From Pseudomonas poae (GTDB lineage: Bacteria > Pseudomonadota > Gammaproteobacteria > Pseudomonadales > Pseudomonadaceae), in assembly GCA_004000515.1 (NCBI GenBank), contig CP034537.1, positions 868,001 through 932,000 on the forward strand: a DNA stretch of 64,000 bases, given 5' to 3'. The translations under genes were made by a program, and so were the position numbers. The notes beneath the pieces were generated by a model. It saw only the letters and a program-made list of their open reading frames with translations. It made no database searches and was not told where the DNA came from. Below, in pieces: positions 1 through 9,260 of the stretch (position 1 is the stretch's first letter; each line of letters opens with the position of its first letter).

Positions 1-561
1 GTGGCCGGCATGTTGCTGGTCCAGAAGGCCGGTGGCGCGGGCTTCTTCGAGCTTCATGTTTTCGCGGATGGCGACGTATTCCATCTCGGCGGTGATGATG
101 CCTTTGCGCGCGTAGTGCATCTGCGTGACGTTGGCGCCAGCCTTGGCACGGCGCGGGTTCTTCACATGGGCAAAGCGCAGTGCGGTCAGTTCAGCATCGC
201 TGAGACGCTGCTGGCCGAAGTGCGAGCTGAGGCCCGGCAGGCGCTCGGTGTCGTTGCGCACTTCGATCCACGGCGAGCGCACGTCGGCCAGGCCTTTGCG
301 CACATCGATGATCACATTGGGGTCGGTGTAGGGGCCAGAGGTGTCGTACACGGTGACCGGCGCGTTGATTTCACCGCCGAAATCGGTGGGAGTCACGTCC
401 AGGCTGATTTCTCGCATGGGCACGCGGATGTCCGGGCGAGTGCCCTGTACGTAGACTTTTTGCGAGCGGGTAAACGGCTGCACAGAGCCGGAGTCGACCT
501 TGGCCGATTCACTCAGGTGCACGGTGTTTTTGAGTTTTGTACTTTTTATTTCTGTGCTCAT
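1..561 (-). CDS. thiC: Phosphomethylpyrimidine synthase ThiC (5' part only)
   Basis: ThiC is a radical-SAM enzyme that converts aminoimidazole ribotide to hydroxymethylpyrimidine phosphate in thiamine synthesis in the cytoplasm. The minus strand reads [20 protein letters not shown] and continues for 187 codons with no stop before the window edge. Stretches such as [15 protein letters not shown] and [10 protein letters not shown] are typical of the ThiC N-terminal domain; the iron-sulfur cysteines lie in the missing C-terminal part. The ATG at 561 has a GGAG about 9 bases upstream. A TPP riboswitch lies roughly 160 bases upstream on the same strand, which supports the call and implies repression by thiamine pyrophosphate. 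Confidence 0.95.
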   Translation of the reverse strand, partial: MSTEIKSTKLKNTVHLSESAKVDSGSVQPFTRSQKVYVQGTRPDIRVPMREISLDVTPTDFGGEINAPVTVYDTSGPYTDPNVIIDVRKGLADVRSPWIEVRNDTERLPGLSSHFGQQRLSDAELTALRFAHVKNPRRAKAGANVTQMHYARKGIITAEMEYVAIRENMKLEEARATGLLDQQHAGH

Positions 562-658
562 CACGGGCTCTCCAACTTATCCAGGCGGTGGATTTTTGTC
601 GGAGCGAACCTGTGACGGATGGACGCACTGAAACCAGTGCTGTGCTTGGCGCACGAGG

Positions 659-679
659 GCTGTTCGTTTTTTGAACAGC
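659..679 (-). promoter_or_regulatory. Hairpin in the thiC leader
   Basis: A perfect 7-bp stem (GCTGTTC / GAACAGC) encloses a 7-base loop. On the thiC strand the loop is A-rich. It lies between the TPP aptamer and the thiC start, so it may be part of the expression platform. No run of T follows on the thiC strand, so it is not an obvious intrinsic terminator. Its regulatory role is inferred. Confidence 0.4.
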
Positions 680-723
680 ATCCCGGACGAAGCACAAGAG
701 GACTCGCCGGGTGACGAGAAATC

Positions 724-810
724 TTGTTCCCTACGCAGGCGCTAACCTGATCAGGTTCAACGGGATCCGGTATTTACCGATCTCAGCCTTCCAACAAGGC
801 ACCCCGACAA
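724..810 (-). promoter_or_regulatory. TPP riboswitch (THI element) of thiC
   Basis: On the minus strand the sequence has the THI-box signatures in order: GGGGTGCC, then GGCTGAGA, then TTGAACCTGATCAGGTTAG, and finally GCGTAGGGAAC. These form the TPP aptamer core, including the pyrimidine-sensing CUGAGA. The element lies in the thiC leader. In pseudomonads this class turns thiC off when TPP is abundant. Confidence 0.95.
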
Positions 811-1012
811 GAACGCGGCCAGTCTAGACCATGCCGTGGGCAAATTGCCAATAGCGGTGCATTCAGCGTGATGAATGGCGTGATTGCGGGATTGTTGCGC
901 AGGGTCAGCGCCACTACACTCGGGCACTGCCACAATGCTTGACGCCAGGAATGGCCAGCCTTAGCCTTGGGCGCTAAATTATCGCCGTAATATTAAAACT
1001 AGGGATCGACTC

Positions 1013-2451
1013 ATGCTGCGCAAACTCTCACTGGCGCTCGCCGTGTCTTGTGCGACCAACGGAATGGTCTGGGCAGCAGAAGCGCCCTTGTCCGCCAAAA
1101 CTGACCTGGTCAGCGTCTACCAGGAAGCAGTAGACAACAACGCCGACCTGGCCGCCGCCCGCGCCCAATACGGCGCGCAAAAGAAGTGGTGCCCCAGGCC
1201 CGCGCCGGTTTGCTGCCGAATTTGTCGGCAGGCGCTGACAGCAACAACGTACGTACCCAGATCTCACAGCCTGCGGCCACAGCCAATCGCGATGCGCACT
1301 CGTGGCGCGCAACCTTGAGCCAGCCGCTGTTTCGCGCCGACCGCTGGTTCCAATTGCAAGCAGCCGAAGCTGTCAACGAACAGGCCGCCCTGCAACTGTC
1401 GGCCACCGAGCAGAACCTGATCCTGCAGAGCGCCGAAAACTACTTCGCCGTACTGCGTGCCCAGGACAACCTGGCATCGACCAAGGCCGAAGAAAACGCG
1501 TTCAAGCGCCAGCTCGATCAATCCAACGAGCGCTTCGACGTAGGCCTGTCGGACAAGACGGATGTACTGCAATCCCAGGCCAGCTATGACACCGCCCGCG
1601 CCAATCGGATCCTGGCGCAGCGCCAGGTGGAAGACGCCTTTGAAGCGCTGATCACCCTGACCAACCGCCAGTACAACTCGATCCAGGGCATCGTCCACAC
1701 CTTGCCCGTGCTACCGCCGGCGCCGAACGACGCCAAGGCGTGGGTCGAAACTGCCGGTCGCCAGAACCTCAACCTGCTGGCCAGTAACTATGCGGTAACC
1801 GCCGCCGAAGAAACCCTGAAACAGCGCAAGGCCGGCCACGCACCGACCCTCGACGCCGTGGCGCAGTACGAAAAAGGTGACAACGACGCCCTCGGTTTCA
1901 GCAACCCGAACCAGTTGCCGGTGCCCTACGGCGGTGATGTTTCACAGCGCACCATCGGCCTGCGCCTGAGCATCCCGATCTACAGTGGCGGCCTCACCAG
2001 CTCGCAAGTGCGCGAATCCTATTCGCGCCTGGACCAGACCGAGCAACAACGCGAAGGCCTGCGCCGCCAGGTGGTGGAAAACACCCGTAACCTGCACCGC
2101 GCGGTGAACACCGATGTGGAACAGGTACAGGCGCGCCGCCAGTCGATCATCTCCAACCAGAGCGCGGTGGAAGCTACGGAAATCGGTTATCAGGTGGGCA
2201 CGCGCAATATCGTCGATGTGCTGGACTCGCAGCGCCAGCTGTACTCGTCGGTGCGCAACTACAACAACAGCCGCTACGACTACATCCTCGACAACCTGCG
2301 CTTGAAGCAGGCGGCGGGCACGTTGAACCCGGGGGATTTGCAGGATCTGGCGCGGTATCTGAAGGCGGACTACAACCCGGATCGGGACTTCCTGCCGCCG
2401 GATCTGGCCAAGGCGGCTGCCGAACAACTCAAGGCCCGCCCCAGTTACTGA
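1013..2451 (+). CDS. tolC: TolC-family outer membrane efflux channel (frame broken once)
   Basis: This is the trimeric outer-membrane channel used by type I secretion and drug efflux pumps. A signal peptide (MLRKLSLALAVSCATNGMVWA) is followed by the two outer-membrane-efflux-protein repeats, with the typical YSGGLTSSQVRESY in the second half. The frame breaks near 1180: GAQK continues as EVVPQARAG only if one G is restored, after which the frame is open to 2451 (about 480 residues, normal for the family). ATG 1013 has an AGGGA nearby. It faces convergent waaA across a REPIN. The break is probably a sequencing error. Confidence 0.9.
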
Positions 2452-2455
2452 ACCC

Positions 2456-2542
2456 TGTGGGAGCTGGCTTGCCTGCGATAGCATCACTTCGGTATGCCTG
2501 ATGCACCGAGGTGCCTGCATCGCAGGCAAGCCAGCTCCCACA
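2456..2542. repeat. REPIN (inverted REP doublet), GTGGGAGC class
   Basis: Two near-perfect inverted arms of about 24 bases (beginning TGTGGGAGCTGGCTTGC and ending GCAAGCCAGCTCCCACA) flank a spacer of about 40 bases. This is the layout of a Pseudomonas REPIN. It lies between the convergent 3' ends of tolC and waaA and could also help terminate transcription from both sides. Confidence 0.9.
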
Positions 2543-2560
2543 TTTGGGTTAGGTGCTGAG

Positions 2561-3838
2561 TCAGTGACTTAGGAGTTTGCCCAAGCCATCCAGCAAGCGC
2601 TTCAAGGCGCCCTGGTTGGCCTGCATCACCTTCAACCCCGCCTGCCCCATCTTGCGCGCATCCTGCGGCAGTTCGAACAATTGCCGCACCGCCTCGGCCA
2701 GCCCTTCGGCGTCATCCACGGCTCGCAATGCCCCGGCTTCGCGCATCATCGCGGTGATTTCGAGGAAGTTGAACACGTGCGGCCCCATGATCACCGGCAA
2801 GGCCAATGCCGCCGGTTCCAGCGGGTTGTGCCCTCCGGTCGGCACCAGGCTGCCGCCGACAAAAGCGCTGTCGGCCAGGGCATAGAGGAACAGCAATTCG
2901 CCCATGGTATCGCCGAGCAACACCGAGGTTTGCGCGGTCACCGGCTCACCACTGGAGCGGCGCACAGTCGCAAAACCTTCCCGCTCGCTCAGCTCGAACA
3001 TCGGACCGAATCGCTCCTGATGCCGTGGCACCAGGATCAGCAATGCGTTGGGGTAGCTGTCGAGCAATTGGCGATGAGCCGCCAACACCACTTGATCTTC
3101 GCCTTCATGGGTACTGGCCGCGATCCACACCGGGCGCTCGCTGGCGCCCCATTGTTCGCGCAGCGCTGCTGCGCGTACGGGCAATTGAGGGTCGATGGTG
3201 AGGTCGAACTTGATCGAACCGGTGACGTCCACGGCTTCCGGGCGGGCGCCCAGGCTGAGGAAGCGCTGGGCTTCAGTTTGCGTCTGCACGGCAAGCAGGC
3301 TCATCTCTGCCAGCATCGGCGCGGTCAGCTTGGCGAAACGCCCGTAGCCCTTGGCCGAACGCGCCGACAACCGCCCGTTGGCCAGTGCCACGGGAATCCC
3401 GCGCTGAGCGCAAGCGTGGATATGGTTGGGCCACAGCTCGGTTTCCATGATCACCGCCAACTTCGGTTGCACGCGATCAAGAAAACGCTTGGCGGCGCAC
3501 GGCAAGTCATACGGCAAATAGCAGTGTTGGATGCGCGGCTCGTTGGCGAACAATGCCTGGATCCGCTCGGAGCCGGTGGGCGTCATGCAAGTGACGGTGA
3601 TGGGAAGGGTCGGATAACGCTCCAGCAACCCGCGCACCATCGGCGCGGCGGCGATGCTTTCGCCCACCGACACAGCGTGTACCCAGATCCCGCCCGGCTG
3701 CAGCACCGGCAAGCCATAGGAAAACCGCTCGCCGACGCGCTTGGCGTAGGCCGGCGCCTTGCGTGCGCGCAGCCAAAGACGTAAAGCCACCAACGGCAGC
3801 GCCAGGTAAAACAGACAGCTGTAGAGAGTTCTATTCAT
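2561..3838 (-). CDS. waaA: 3-deoxy-D-manno-octulosonic acid (Kdo) transferase
   Basis: WaaA (KdtA) transfers Kdo from CMP-Kdo to the lipid A precursor at the inner face of the cytoplasmic membrane. The 425-residue length is normal. Residues 5-23 form a membrane anchor. Next come the GERF segment with E37, the likely catalytic base of this family, and HAVSVGE at 54-60. The C-terminal half has the GT-B nucleotide-binding segment around GGSLVPTGGHNPLEPA. It is convergent with tolC, the same order as in other pseudomonads. Confidence 0.95.
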   Translation of the reverse strand: MNRTLYSCLFYLALPLVALRLWLRARKAPAYAKRVGERFSYGLPVLQPGGIWVHAVSVGESIAAAPMVRGLLERYPTLPITVTCMTPTGSERIQALFANEPRIQHCYLPYDLPCAAKRFLDRVQPKLAVIMETELWPNHIHACAQRGIPVALANGRLSARSAKGYGRFAKLTAPMLAEMSLLAVQTQTEAQRFLSLGARPEAVDVTGSIKFDLTIDPQLPVRAAALREQWGASERPVWIAASTHEGEDQVVLAAHRQLLDSYPNALLILVPRHQERFGPMFELSEREGFATVRRSSGEPVTAQTSVLLGDTMGELLFLYALADSAFVGGSLVPTGGHNPLEPAALALPVIMGPHVFNFLEITAMMREAGALRAVDDAEGLAEAVRQLFELPQDARKMGQAGLKVMQANQGALKRLLDGLGKLLSH

Positions 3839-3861
3839 GGCGGCGGAGTTTATCGGCTTTT

Positions 3862-4752
3862 TCAGTCAATCGCGCGCAAGCACTCGGCAAAACGTTCGGC
3901 CAGGAAGCGCGCAGCCGGGCCTAGGTGCTCGTCGCGCCGCCAAACCAACTCCACCACCAGAGCCGGAGGGGTCCACTCGCTGTCCAGTTCGATCATTTGT
4001 TGTTGGTAAGTCGGGTACTGCACGATGTGCCGGGGCAGCCAGGCCCAGCCCAGGCCACTCATCAGCCATTCGGCCAACACATAGAAACTGTCGGCACGCC
4101 ACACCAGCGGGCTGGCGGCTTCGCTGCCGGGGTAGACACTGGTCTGGGTCGACATCAACAACTGGCGAAACTGCGCCAAGCGTTTGCAGTCCACGTATGC
4201 CTCCTTGGCCAGCGGGTGATTCACCCCGCACACCGTGACCATTTCCACACTGCCGACCACCCGCCGCTCAAGCGCTTCGGGGATCTGGTCGTGATAGAAC
4301 AACAGCCCCAGGTCGGCCTTGCGCTCCACCAGCTTGCGCGCCACATCGCCTTGGGCGGCGCTGGAAAGCTGTACTTCCAGATGGGGAAATTGACCGGCCA
4401 GCGCTTCAAGGCTGTCGAGCACCGGCTGGAATAGCATGGCTTCATCCTGGGCCAGGCGCAGGCAGGCTTCTTCGCCGCGAGTCAGTGACAAGGCCCGGCC
4501 ATTAAGCCGCTCACACTGGCGCAACACCTCACGCGCTTCCTCCAGCAATACGCTGCCGGCTTCGGTCAGGCGCGGCTGACGGCCGCTGCTACGCTCAAAC
4601 AGGCTCAGGCCCAGGTCAGCTTCCAGCAAGGCGATTCCGGTACTGACCGCCGACTGCGCCTTGCGCTGGTCCCGCGCTACCGCCGAAAACGAACGCTGCT
4701 CAGCGACGCTGACAAACAGGCGCATCTGCTCCAGGTTCCACTGCACGCTCAT
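3862..4752 (-). CDS. LysR-family transcriptional regulator
   Basis: A 296-residue LysR-type regulator. The N-terminal winged helix-turn-helix (about residues 6-65) includes FVSVAEQRSFSAVARDQ and LFERSSGRQPRLTEAG, both typical. An effector-binding domain follows. The target is not evident from sequence, but it is divergent from the SMR efflux gene at 4856 with a gap of about 100 bp, so control of that gene is plausible. Confidence 0.9.
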   Translation of the reverse strand: MSVQWNLEQMRLFVSVAEQRSFSAVARDQRKAQSAVSTGIALLEADLGLSLFERSSGRQPRLTEAGSVLLEEAREVLRQCERLNGRALSLTRGEEACLRLAQDEAMLFQPVLDSLEALAGQFPHLEVQLSSAAQGDVARKLVERKADLGLLFYHDQIPEALERRVVGSVEMVTVCGVNHPLAKEAYVDCKRLAQFRQLLMSTQTSVYPGSEAASPLVWRADSFYVLAEWLMSGLGWAWLPRHIVQYPTYQQQMIELDSEWTPPALVVELVWRRDEHLGPAARFLAERFAECLRAID

Positions 4753-4855
4753 GGCTCAACCCATCTTCAATCCAGATAGGTAATGACTTTATCCCATCTT
4801 CTGAAGCGTTAGAATGGCGACCTTATTAAGCACGCCCCACACCGAGGATTACCCC

Positions 4856-5191
4856 ATGAATGCCGCCTACCTCTATCTGGCCATTGCCATCTGCTCGGAA
4901 GTGATCGCGACCGTTTCCATGAAAGCCATCAAGGGCTGGAGCACGCCGATTCCGTTGCTGCTGGTGATCGTCGGGTATGCCACGGCCTTTTGGATGCTGA
5001 CCCTGGTGGTGCGCACCATTCCCGTAGGCGTGGCGTACGCGGTGTGGGCCGGGATGGGGATCGTGATGGTCAGCATCGCCGCGCTGTTTATCTACGGGCA
5101 GAAGCTCGACACCCCGGCGATCATGGGCATGGGCCTGATCGTGCTGGGCGTCGTGGTAATTCAACTGTTCTCGAAAACCGCCGGGCACTGA
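4856..5191 (+). CDS. Small multidrug resistance (EmrE/QacE-type) efflux protein
   Basis: A 111-residue, four-helix inner-membrane protein of the SMR family, which exports lipophilic cations in exchange for protons as a dimer. E15, in AICSEVIATVSMKA, corresponds to the essential Glu14 of EmrE, and YAVWAGMGIV carries the conserved tryptophan. I chose the ATG at 4856, behind GAGGATT, rather than an upstream in-frame ATG at 4814, because the family starts directly with the first helix. Substrate not predictable; a quaternary ammonium type is typical. Confidence 0.92.
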   Translation: MNAAYLYLAIAICSEVIATVSMKAIKGWSTPIPLLLVIVGYATAFWMLTLVVRTIPVGVAYAVWAGMGIVMVSIAALFIYGQKLDTPAIMGMGLIVLGVVVIQLFSKTAGH

Positions 5192-5246
5192 CCGCCACTC
5201 AACAGCCTGTATACTGCGCCTCTTGTCTTGAACACTGAGGTCGCCC

Positions 5247-6421
5247 ATGCCATCCGTTATTTCCACCGACGTCCTGATTGTCGGCGCCGGGGTTGCTGGC
5301 CTTTGGTTGAACGCGCGCTTGCGTCGCCAGGGGTTTTCCACGGTGCTGGTGGAAAACGCCACCTTGGGCGGCGGGCAAAGCGTGAAGTCCCAGGGGATCA
5401 TTCACGGCGGGGCGAAATACGCCCTGCATGGCGCCCTCACCGGCGCGTCCGAAGCCATTGCCGACATGCCGCGCCGCTGGCGTGAAGCGTTGGCGGGCAC
5501 TGGGGAACTGGACCTGGCCGGCGTGCGCGTACTGTCCCAAGCCCATTACCTGTGGTCGCCCGGCACCCTCGCCGGCAACCTCACCAGCTTCTTTGCGAGC
5601 AAGGCCGTGCGCGGTCGAGTCGACCAGGTCAAGGGCGATGACCTGCCCCCTGCCCTGCAAGACCGGCGCTTCAAGGGCAAGGTCTATCGGCTGGCGGAAC
5701 TGGTGGTGGACGTGCCCAGCGTGATCGAACGCCTCGCACAACTGGCTGGCGACGGCTTGCTTTCCGGTCAGCGCATCGAACCGCTGTTGGACGGCAACAA
5801 GCTGGTGGGCTTGAAGGTGGATGGCCGCGAGATCCGCGCCCAACGCATCGTGCTGAGCGCCGGGGTGGCACCGCCGATTTGCTCAGCGACCTGGGCCTGA
5901 GCAAGCCGGCCATGCAAAAACGCCCGCTGCACATGATCATCGCCAAGGGCCCCGGCCTTAAACCGCTGTATGCACACTGCCTGGGCGGCGGTACCAAACC
6001 ACGCATCACCGTCACCACCCATCCGGCCGCCGATGGCAATTGGGTGTGGTACATGGGTGGCGACATTGCCGAGGCTGATGGCGTGGCACGCACGCCAGCT
6101 GAACAGATCGCCACTGCGCAGAAGGAGTTGGCGCAATTGCTGCCATGGATCGACATGAGCCAGACCCAATGGGCCACCCTGCGCGTGGACCGCGCCGAGC
6201 CCCTGCAATCGGGCCTGACGCGTCCCGACAATGCCTTCGTCTTTGAAGAAGGCCGCCTAATGGTGGGATGGCCTACCAAGCTGGCCCTGGCACCGGACTT
6301 CGCCGATCGCGTGATCAACAGCCTGGAACGTGATGGCATCCGCCCAAGCGTCGCCGAGCCGTTGCCGGAGCTGCCAAAACCCGCCATTGGCGTACCGGCC
6401 TGGGAGCAATTGTTGCCATGA
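5247..6421 (+). CDS. FAD-dependent oxidoreductase (DAO fold), frame broken once
   Basis: The N-terminus has the Rossmann FAD motif VLIVGAGVAGLW (Gly13, Gly15, Gly18) followed by GGGQSVKSQGIIHGG, which suggests the glycine-oxidase/DadA-like (DAO) superfamily. The frame breaks near 5862-5868: SAGV..PP should read as a glycine-rich turn followed by ADLLSDLGLSKPAMQ, and restoring one base joins the halves into about 391 residues. The stop overlaps the start of the next gene (ATGA), so it is probably co-translated with the aldo/keto reductase. Substrate unknown. Confidence 0.85.
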
Positions 6422-7230
6422 GCCTGCCGACCTTGCACGACCTGCATCGCCCCCTGGGCAGCACTGGCCTGTTGGTATCACCGCTGGGCCTCGGCACCGT
6501 CAAGCTGGGCCGTGACCAGGGGGTTAAATACCCCAATGGCTTCCAGATCCCCGATGATGACGCCGCACGCATGCTGCTGCGCCAGGCCCGCGAACTGGGC
6601 ATCAACCTGATCGACACTGCGCCGGCCTATGGCATGAGTGAAGAACGCCTGGGGCCGCTGCTGCGCGACCAACGCAAGGATTGGGTGATCGTCAGCAAAG
6701 TGGGCGAAGAGTTCGAGAATGGCGTGTCCAGCCACGATTTCAGCGCCGCCCATACCCGGATGTCGATTGAACGCAGCTTGAAGCGACTTGAAACTGATTT
6801 TATCGATCTGGTGCTGGTGCACTCCGACGGCAACGACCTGCACATCCTCAACGACTGCGAGGTCTACCAGACCCTGGCGGCATTGAAACAGGAAGGCAAA
6901 ATCCGGGGATTCGGCTTCTCCGGCAAAACTGTCGAAGGCGGCGTGAAGGCTCTGGAACAGGGCGATTGCGCGATGGTGACCTACAATTTGAACGAACAGA
7001 CCGAGAAAGCCGTCATTGACTATGCAGCGGCGAACGGCAAGGGCATCCTGGTGAAAAAGGCACTTGCCAGTGGCCACGTCTGCCTGGAGCCCGGAGTGGA
7101 TCCAATACACGCCAGTTTCATGTTGTTGTTTGCGCAAACGGGTGTCGCCAGTGCTATTGTCGGGACCATTAATCCGCTGCACCTGGCCCACAACGTGGCG
7201 ACTGCTGCCAAGGTCATTCGTCAACTCTGA
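6418..7230 (+). CDS. Aldo/keto reductase
   Basis: A 270-residue NADPH-dependent TIM-barrel oxidoreductase. The catalytic set is visible: Asp and Tyr in LIDTAPAYGMSEERLG, Lys in VIVSKVGEE, and His in LVLVHSDGND. The ATG lies inside the stop of the preceding FAD oxidoreductase (ATGA overlap), so the two form one transcription unit. The physiological substrate cannot be told. Confidence 0.92.
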   Translation: MSLPTLHDLHRPLGSTGLLVSPLGLGTVKLGRDQGVKYPNGFQIPDDDAARMLLRQARELGINLIDTAPAYGMSEERLGPLLRDQRKDWVIVSKVGEEFENGVSSHDFSAAHTRMSIERSLKRLETDFIDLVLVHSDGNDLHILNDCEVYQTLAALKQEGKIRGFGFSGKTVEGGVKALEQGDCAMVTYNLNEQTEKAVIDYAAANGKGILVKKALASGHVCLEPGVDPIHASFMLLFAQTGVASAIVGTINPLHLAHNVATAAKVIRQL

Positions 7231-7271
7231 TGCCGCCGACGCGGCCGACCCCGTCGCAAGAAGGAGCCGAC

Positions 7272-8228
7272 ATGCCGCGAACGCTCATAAGAAAAAACCC
7301 CAGTAACTTTAAAACACTGCCGCTGCACGTCGAAGCCACCCCGAAGGCCTGAGTTACCAGAGCGTCGGCATGCCGCTCAACTTTGCCCAGACCCTGCAAC
7401 GGCGCAAGCCCGTAGAGGTGGCTGATCCCGAGCGTTTCGCACTGGAGTTGGCGAACCTGGGCGTGTCGGTGCGACTGACCCTGCATTGGCAAAACAAGGA
7501 TTACTGGTGCTGGTGCGCCAACGTCGCCAGGACCGTGGCGACGTAGTGCTCAAGCTGATTTCCGGCTACGTCCCCGCCCACGAACTGAACCTGCCACTGC
7601 ACACCGCCATCCAGGAAATCGCCGAAGAATGCCTGCTGGAGACGCCTGAGGGCTGGCTCAGCGGGCGATTCAACGACACTTGGCTGCCCGCCCCTATTCT
7701 GCCGCGCTGCATTACCGCGAAGCCCTGCCGTTTCGCCTCAGCCCGCTGTCCGGCGCCGCGCGCCCGGTGCGTTGCGCCACCACCCAATTGATCGAGCGCC
7801 CACGGGCCTACGTGCACCTGCCCACGGCGTCGTTGCAGTTGATCTATGACCTGCGCCTGGAGGTGCCCAAGGAAGCCAAATCCCTGAGCCTGTTCCATGT
7901 GGACGAGCGCCTGGAAGGCGACCAACTGGTCGCGCGCCTGGACCGCCAGCGTCCGGACCTGTACCTGATGCCACTTAAGGACGGCCAACCGCTGGCTGAG
8001 CTGTACACCGTCAAGAAAGACCAACTGTACCCAGCCAGCACGCGGGGTTTGTACCTGGCAGAAAGCTTCGCCCAGCAGGAAGGCTGGCTGGTGCGTGAGG
8101 AGCGGATTCGCTGGAAGGATTGGCTGCGCCAGCAAGGCTTGGCGGAGCCGGAGAAAGAGTCGAAATTGAAGCGCCTGGCACAGAGGGTGCTGCGCAAGAT
8201 CGTGCCGAAGAAAAAAGCCAGTCGCTAA
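7272..8228 (+). CDS. Conserved Pseudomonas protein of unknown function, frame broken three times
   Basis: A strong AAGGAG site precedes ATG 7272. The reading frame must be shifted at three places: one C missing in the run at 7339-7342 (EATP then EGLSYQSVG), one G missing at 7506-7507 (NKDYW then VLVRQRRQ), and one C missing at 7691-7694 (LPAP then YSAALHYREALPF). With these restored it is one protein of about 319 residues ending in a basic tail. Relatives are sometimes labelled 'metal ABC transporter ATPase', but I see no Walker motifs, so I give no function. It is probably the last gene of the FAD/AKR unit. Confidence 0.75.
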
Positions 8229-8234
8229 AACCAA

Positions 8235-8321
8235 TGTGGGAGCTGGCTTGCCCGCGATGCAGTCACCTCGCTACATCAGGTAGACCGAGGCGATATCATC
8301 GCAGGCGAGCCAGCTCCCACA
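8235..8321. repeat. REPIN, GTGGGAGC class
   Basis: Inverted arms beginning TGTGGGAGCTGGCTTGCC and ending GAGCCAGCTCCCACA flank a spacer of about 40 bases. It is nearly the same element as the one at 2456 and again lies between convergent genes. Confidence 0.9.
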
Positions 8322-8333
8322 TTTGGACTTGCA

Positions 8334-9260
8334 TCAACCCTTGAGCAAGCGTTCCAGGCCGACCTTCAAGGGTGTCGGCTCGGGCAACGTGAAGCTCGCC
8401 AACAGCCGCTGGTTATTCGCCCGCGAATGCTTGATGTCTCCCGAACGTGGCGGGCCATAAGTCACGGCGGGCAAGCTGCCGACCGCTTCTTCCAGCGCCT
8501 GCAATACCTGCTTGAGGGTAGTCGTGCGGTTCCAGCCCACGTTGATCGCCCCCAAAGGCGCTTCTTGCGCTTCGATGGCCTGCACCAATACCTTCACCAA
8601 GTCCCCCACATACATGAAGTCTCGGGTTTGCTCGCCGTCGCCAAACACGGTGATCGGCAGGCCCTGTTGCGCACGTTCGCTGAAGATACTGATCACGCCG
8701 GAGTACGGCGATGACGGATCCTGGCGCGGGCCAAAAATATTGAAGAAGCGGAAAATCACCGGCTCCAGGCCATGCTGGCGGCGGTAGAAATCAAAGTAGT
8801 GCTCACCGGCCAACTTGTCGGACGCATAGGGCGTCAACGGTGCCTTGGCAGTCGCTTCATCAATCGAAGCGCCTTCACCGTTGTTGCCGTACACCGCTGC
8901 GCTGGAGGCGTACACCACGCGCTTGACGCCGGCTTTGCGCATGGCTTCGCAGAGGTTCAAGGTGCCGATGAAGTTGCTCTGGTGCGTGCTGACCGGATCG
9001 TCCACCGAAGCCTGCACCGACGCCACCGCGGCCAAGTGCACGACCGCGGTCATACCCTCGGCAGCACGCGCTACCCGCTCGGCATCGGCCACGTCACCTT
9101 CCAGCAACTCGACGCGAGGATTGTCCAACGGCAGGTTGCTGCGCTTGCCGGTGGAGAGGTTATCCAGCACCCGCACTTCATAGCCCAGGGCGAGCAACGC
9201 ATCCACCAGGTGCGAGCCGATAAAGCCCGCACCACCGGTGATGAGCACCCGCTTAGTCAT
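8334..9260 (-). CDS. NAD-dependent sugar epimerase/dehydratase
   Basis: A 308-residue extended short-chain dehydrogenase. VLITGGAGFIGSHL is the N-terminal NAD-binding motif; TPYASDKLAGEHY holds the catalytic Tyr-x3-Lys; RFFNIFGPRQDPSSPYSGVISIF is the usual substrate-loop region of UDP-glucose/GlcNAc 4-epimerase-like enzymes. I start at ATG 9260, eight bases inside the end of hldE, rather than the longer upstream frame. The coupling with hldE suggests it supplies a nucleotide sugar for LPS core or O-antigen. The exact sugar is not evident. Confidence 0.9.
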   Translation of the reverse strand: MTKRVLITGGAGFIGSHLVDALLALGYEVRVLDNLSTGKRSNLPLDNPRVELLEGDVADAERVARAAEGMTAVVHLAAVASVQASVDDPVSTHQSNFIGTLNLCEAMRKAGVKRVVYASSAAVYGNNGEGASIDEATAKAPLTPYASDKLAGEHYFDFYRRQHGLEPVIFRFFNIFGPRQDPSSPYSGVISIFSERAQQGLPITVFGDGEQTRDFMYVGDLVKVLVQAIEAQEAPLGAINVGWNRTTTLKQVLQALEEAVGSLPAVTYGPPRSGDIKHSRANNQRLLASFTLPEPTPLKVGLERLLKG

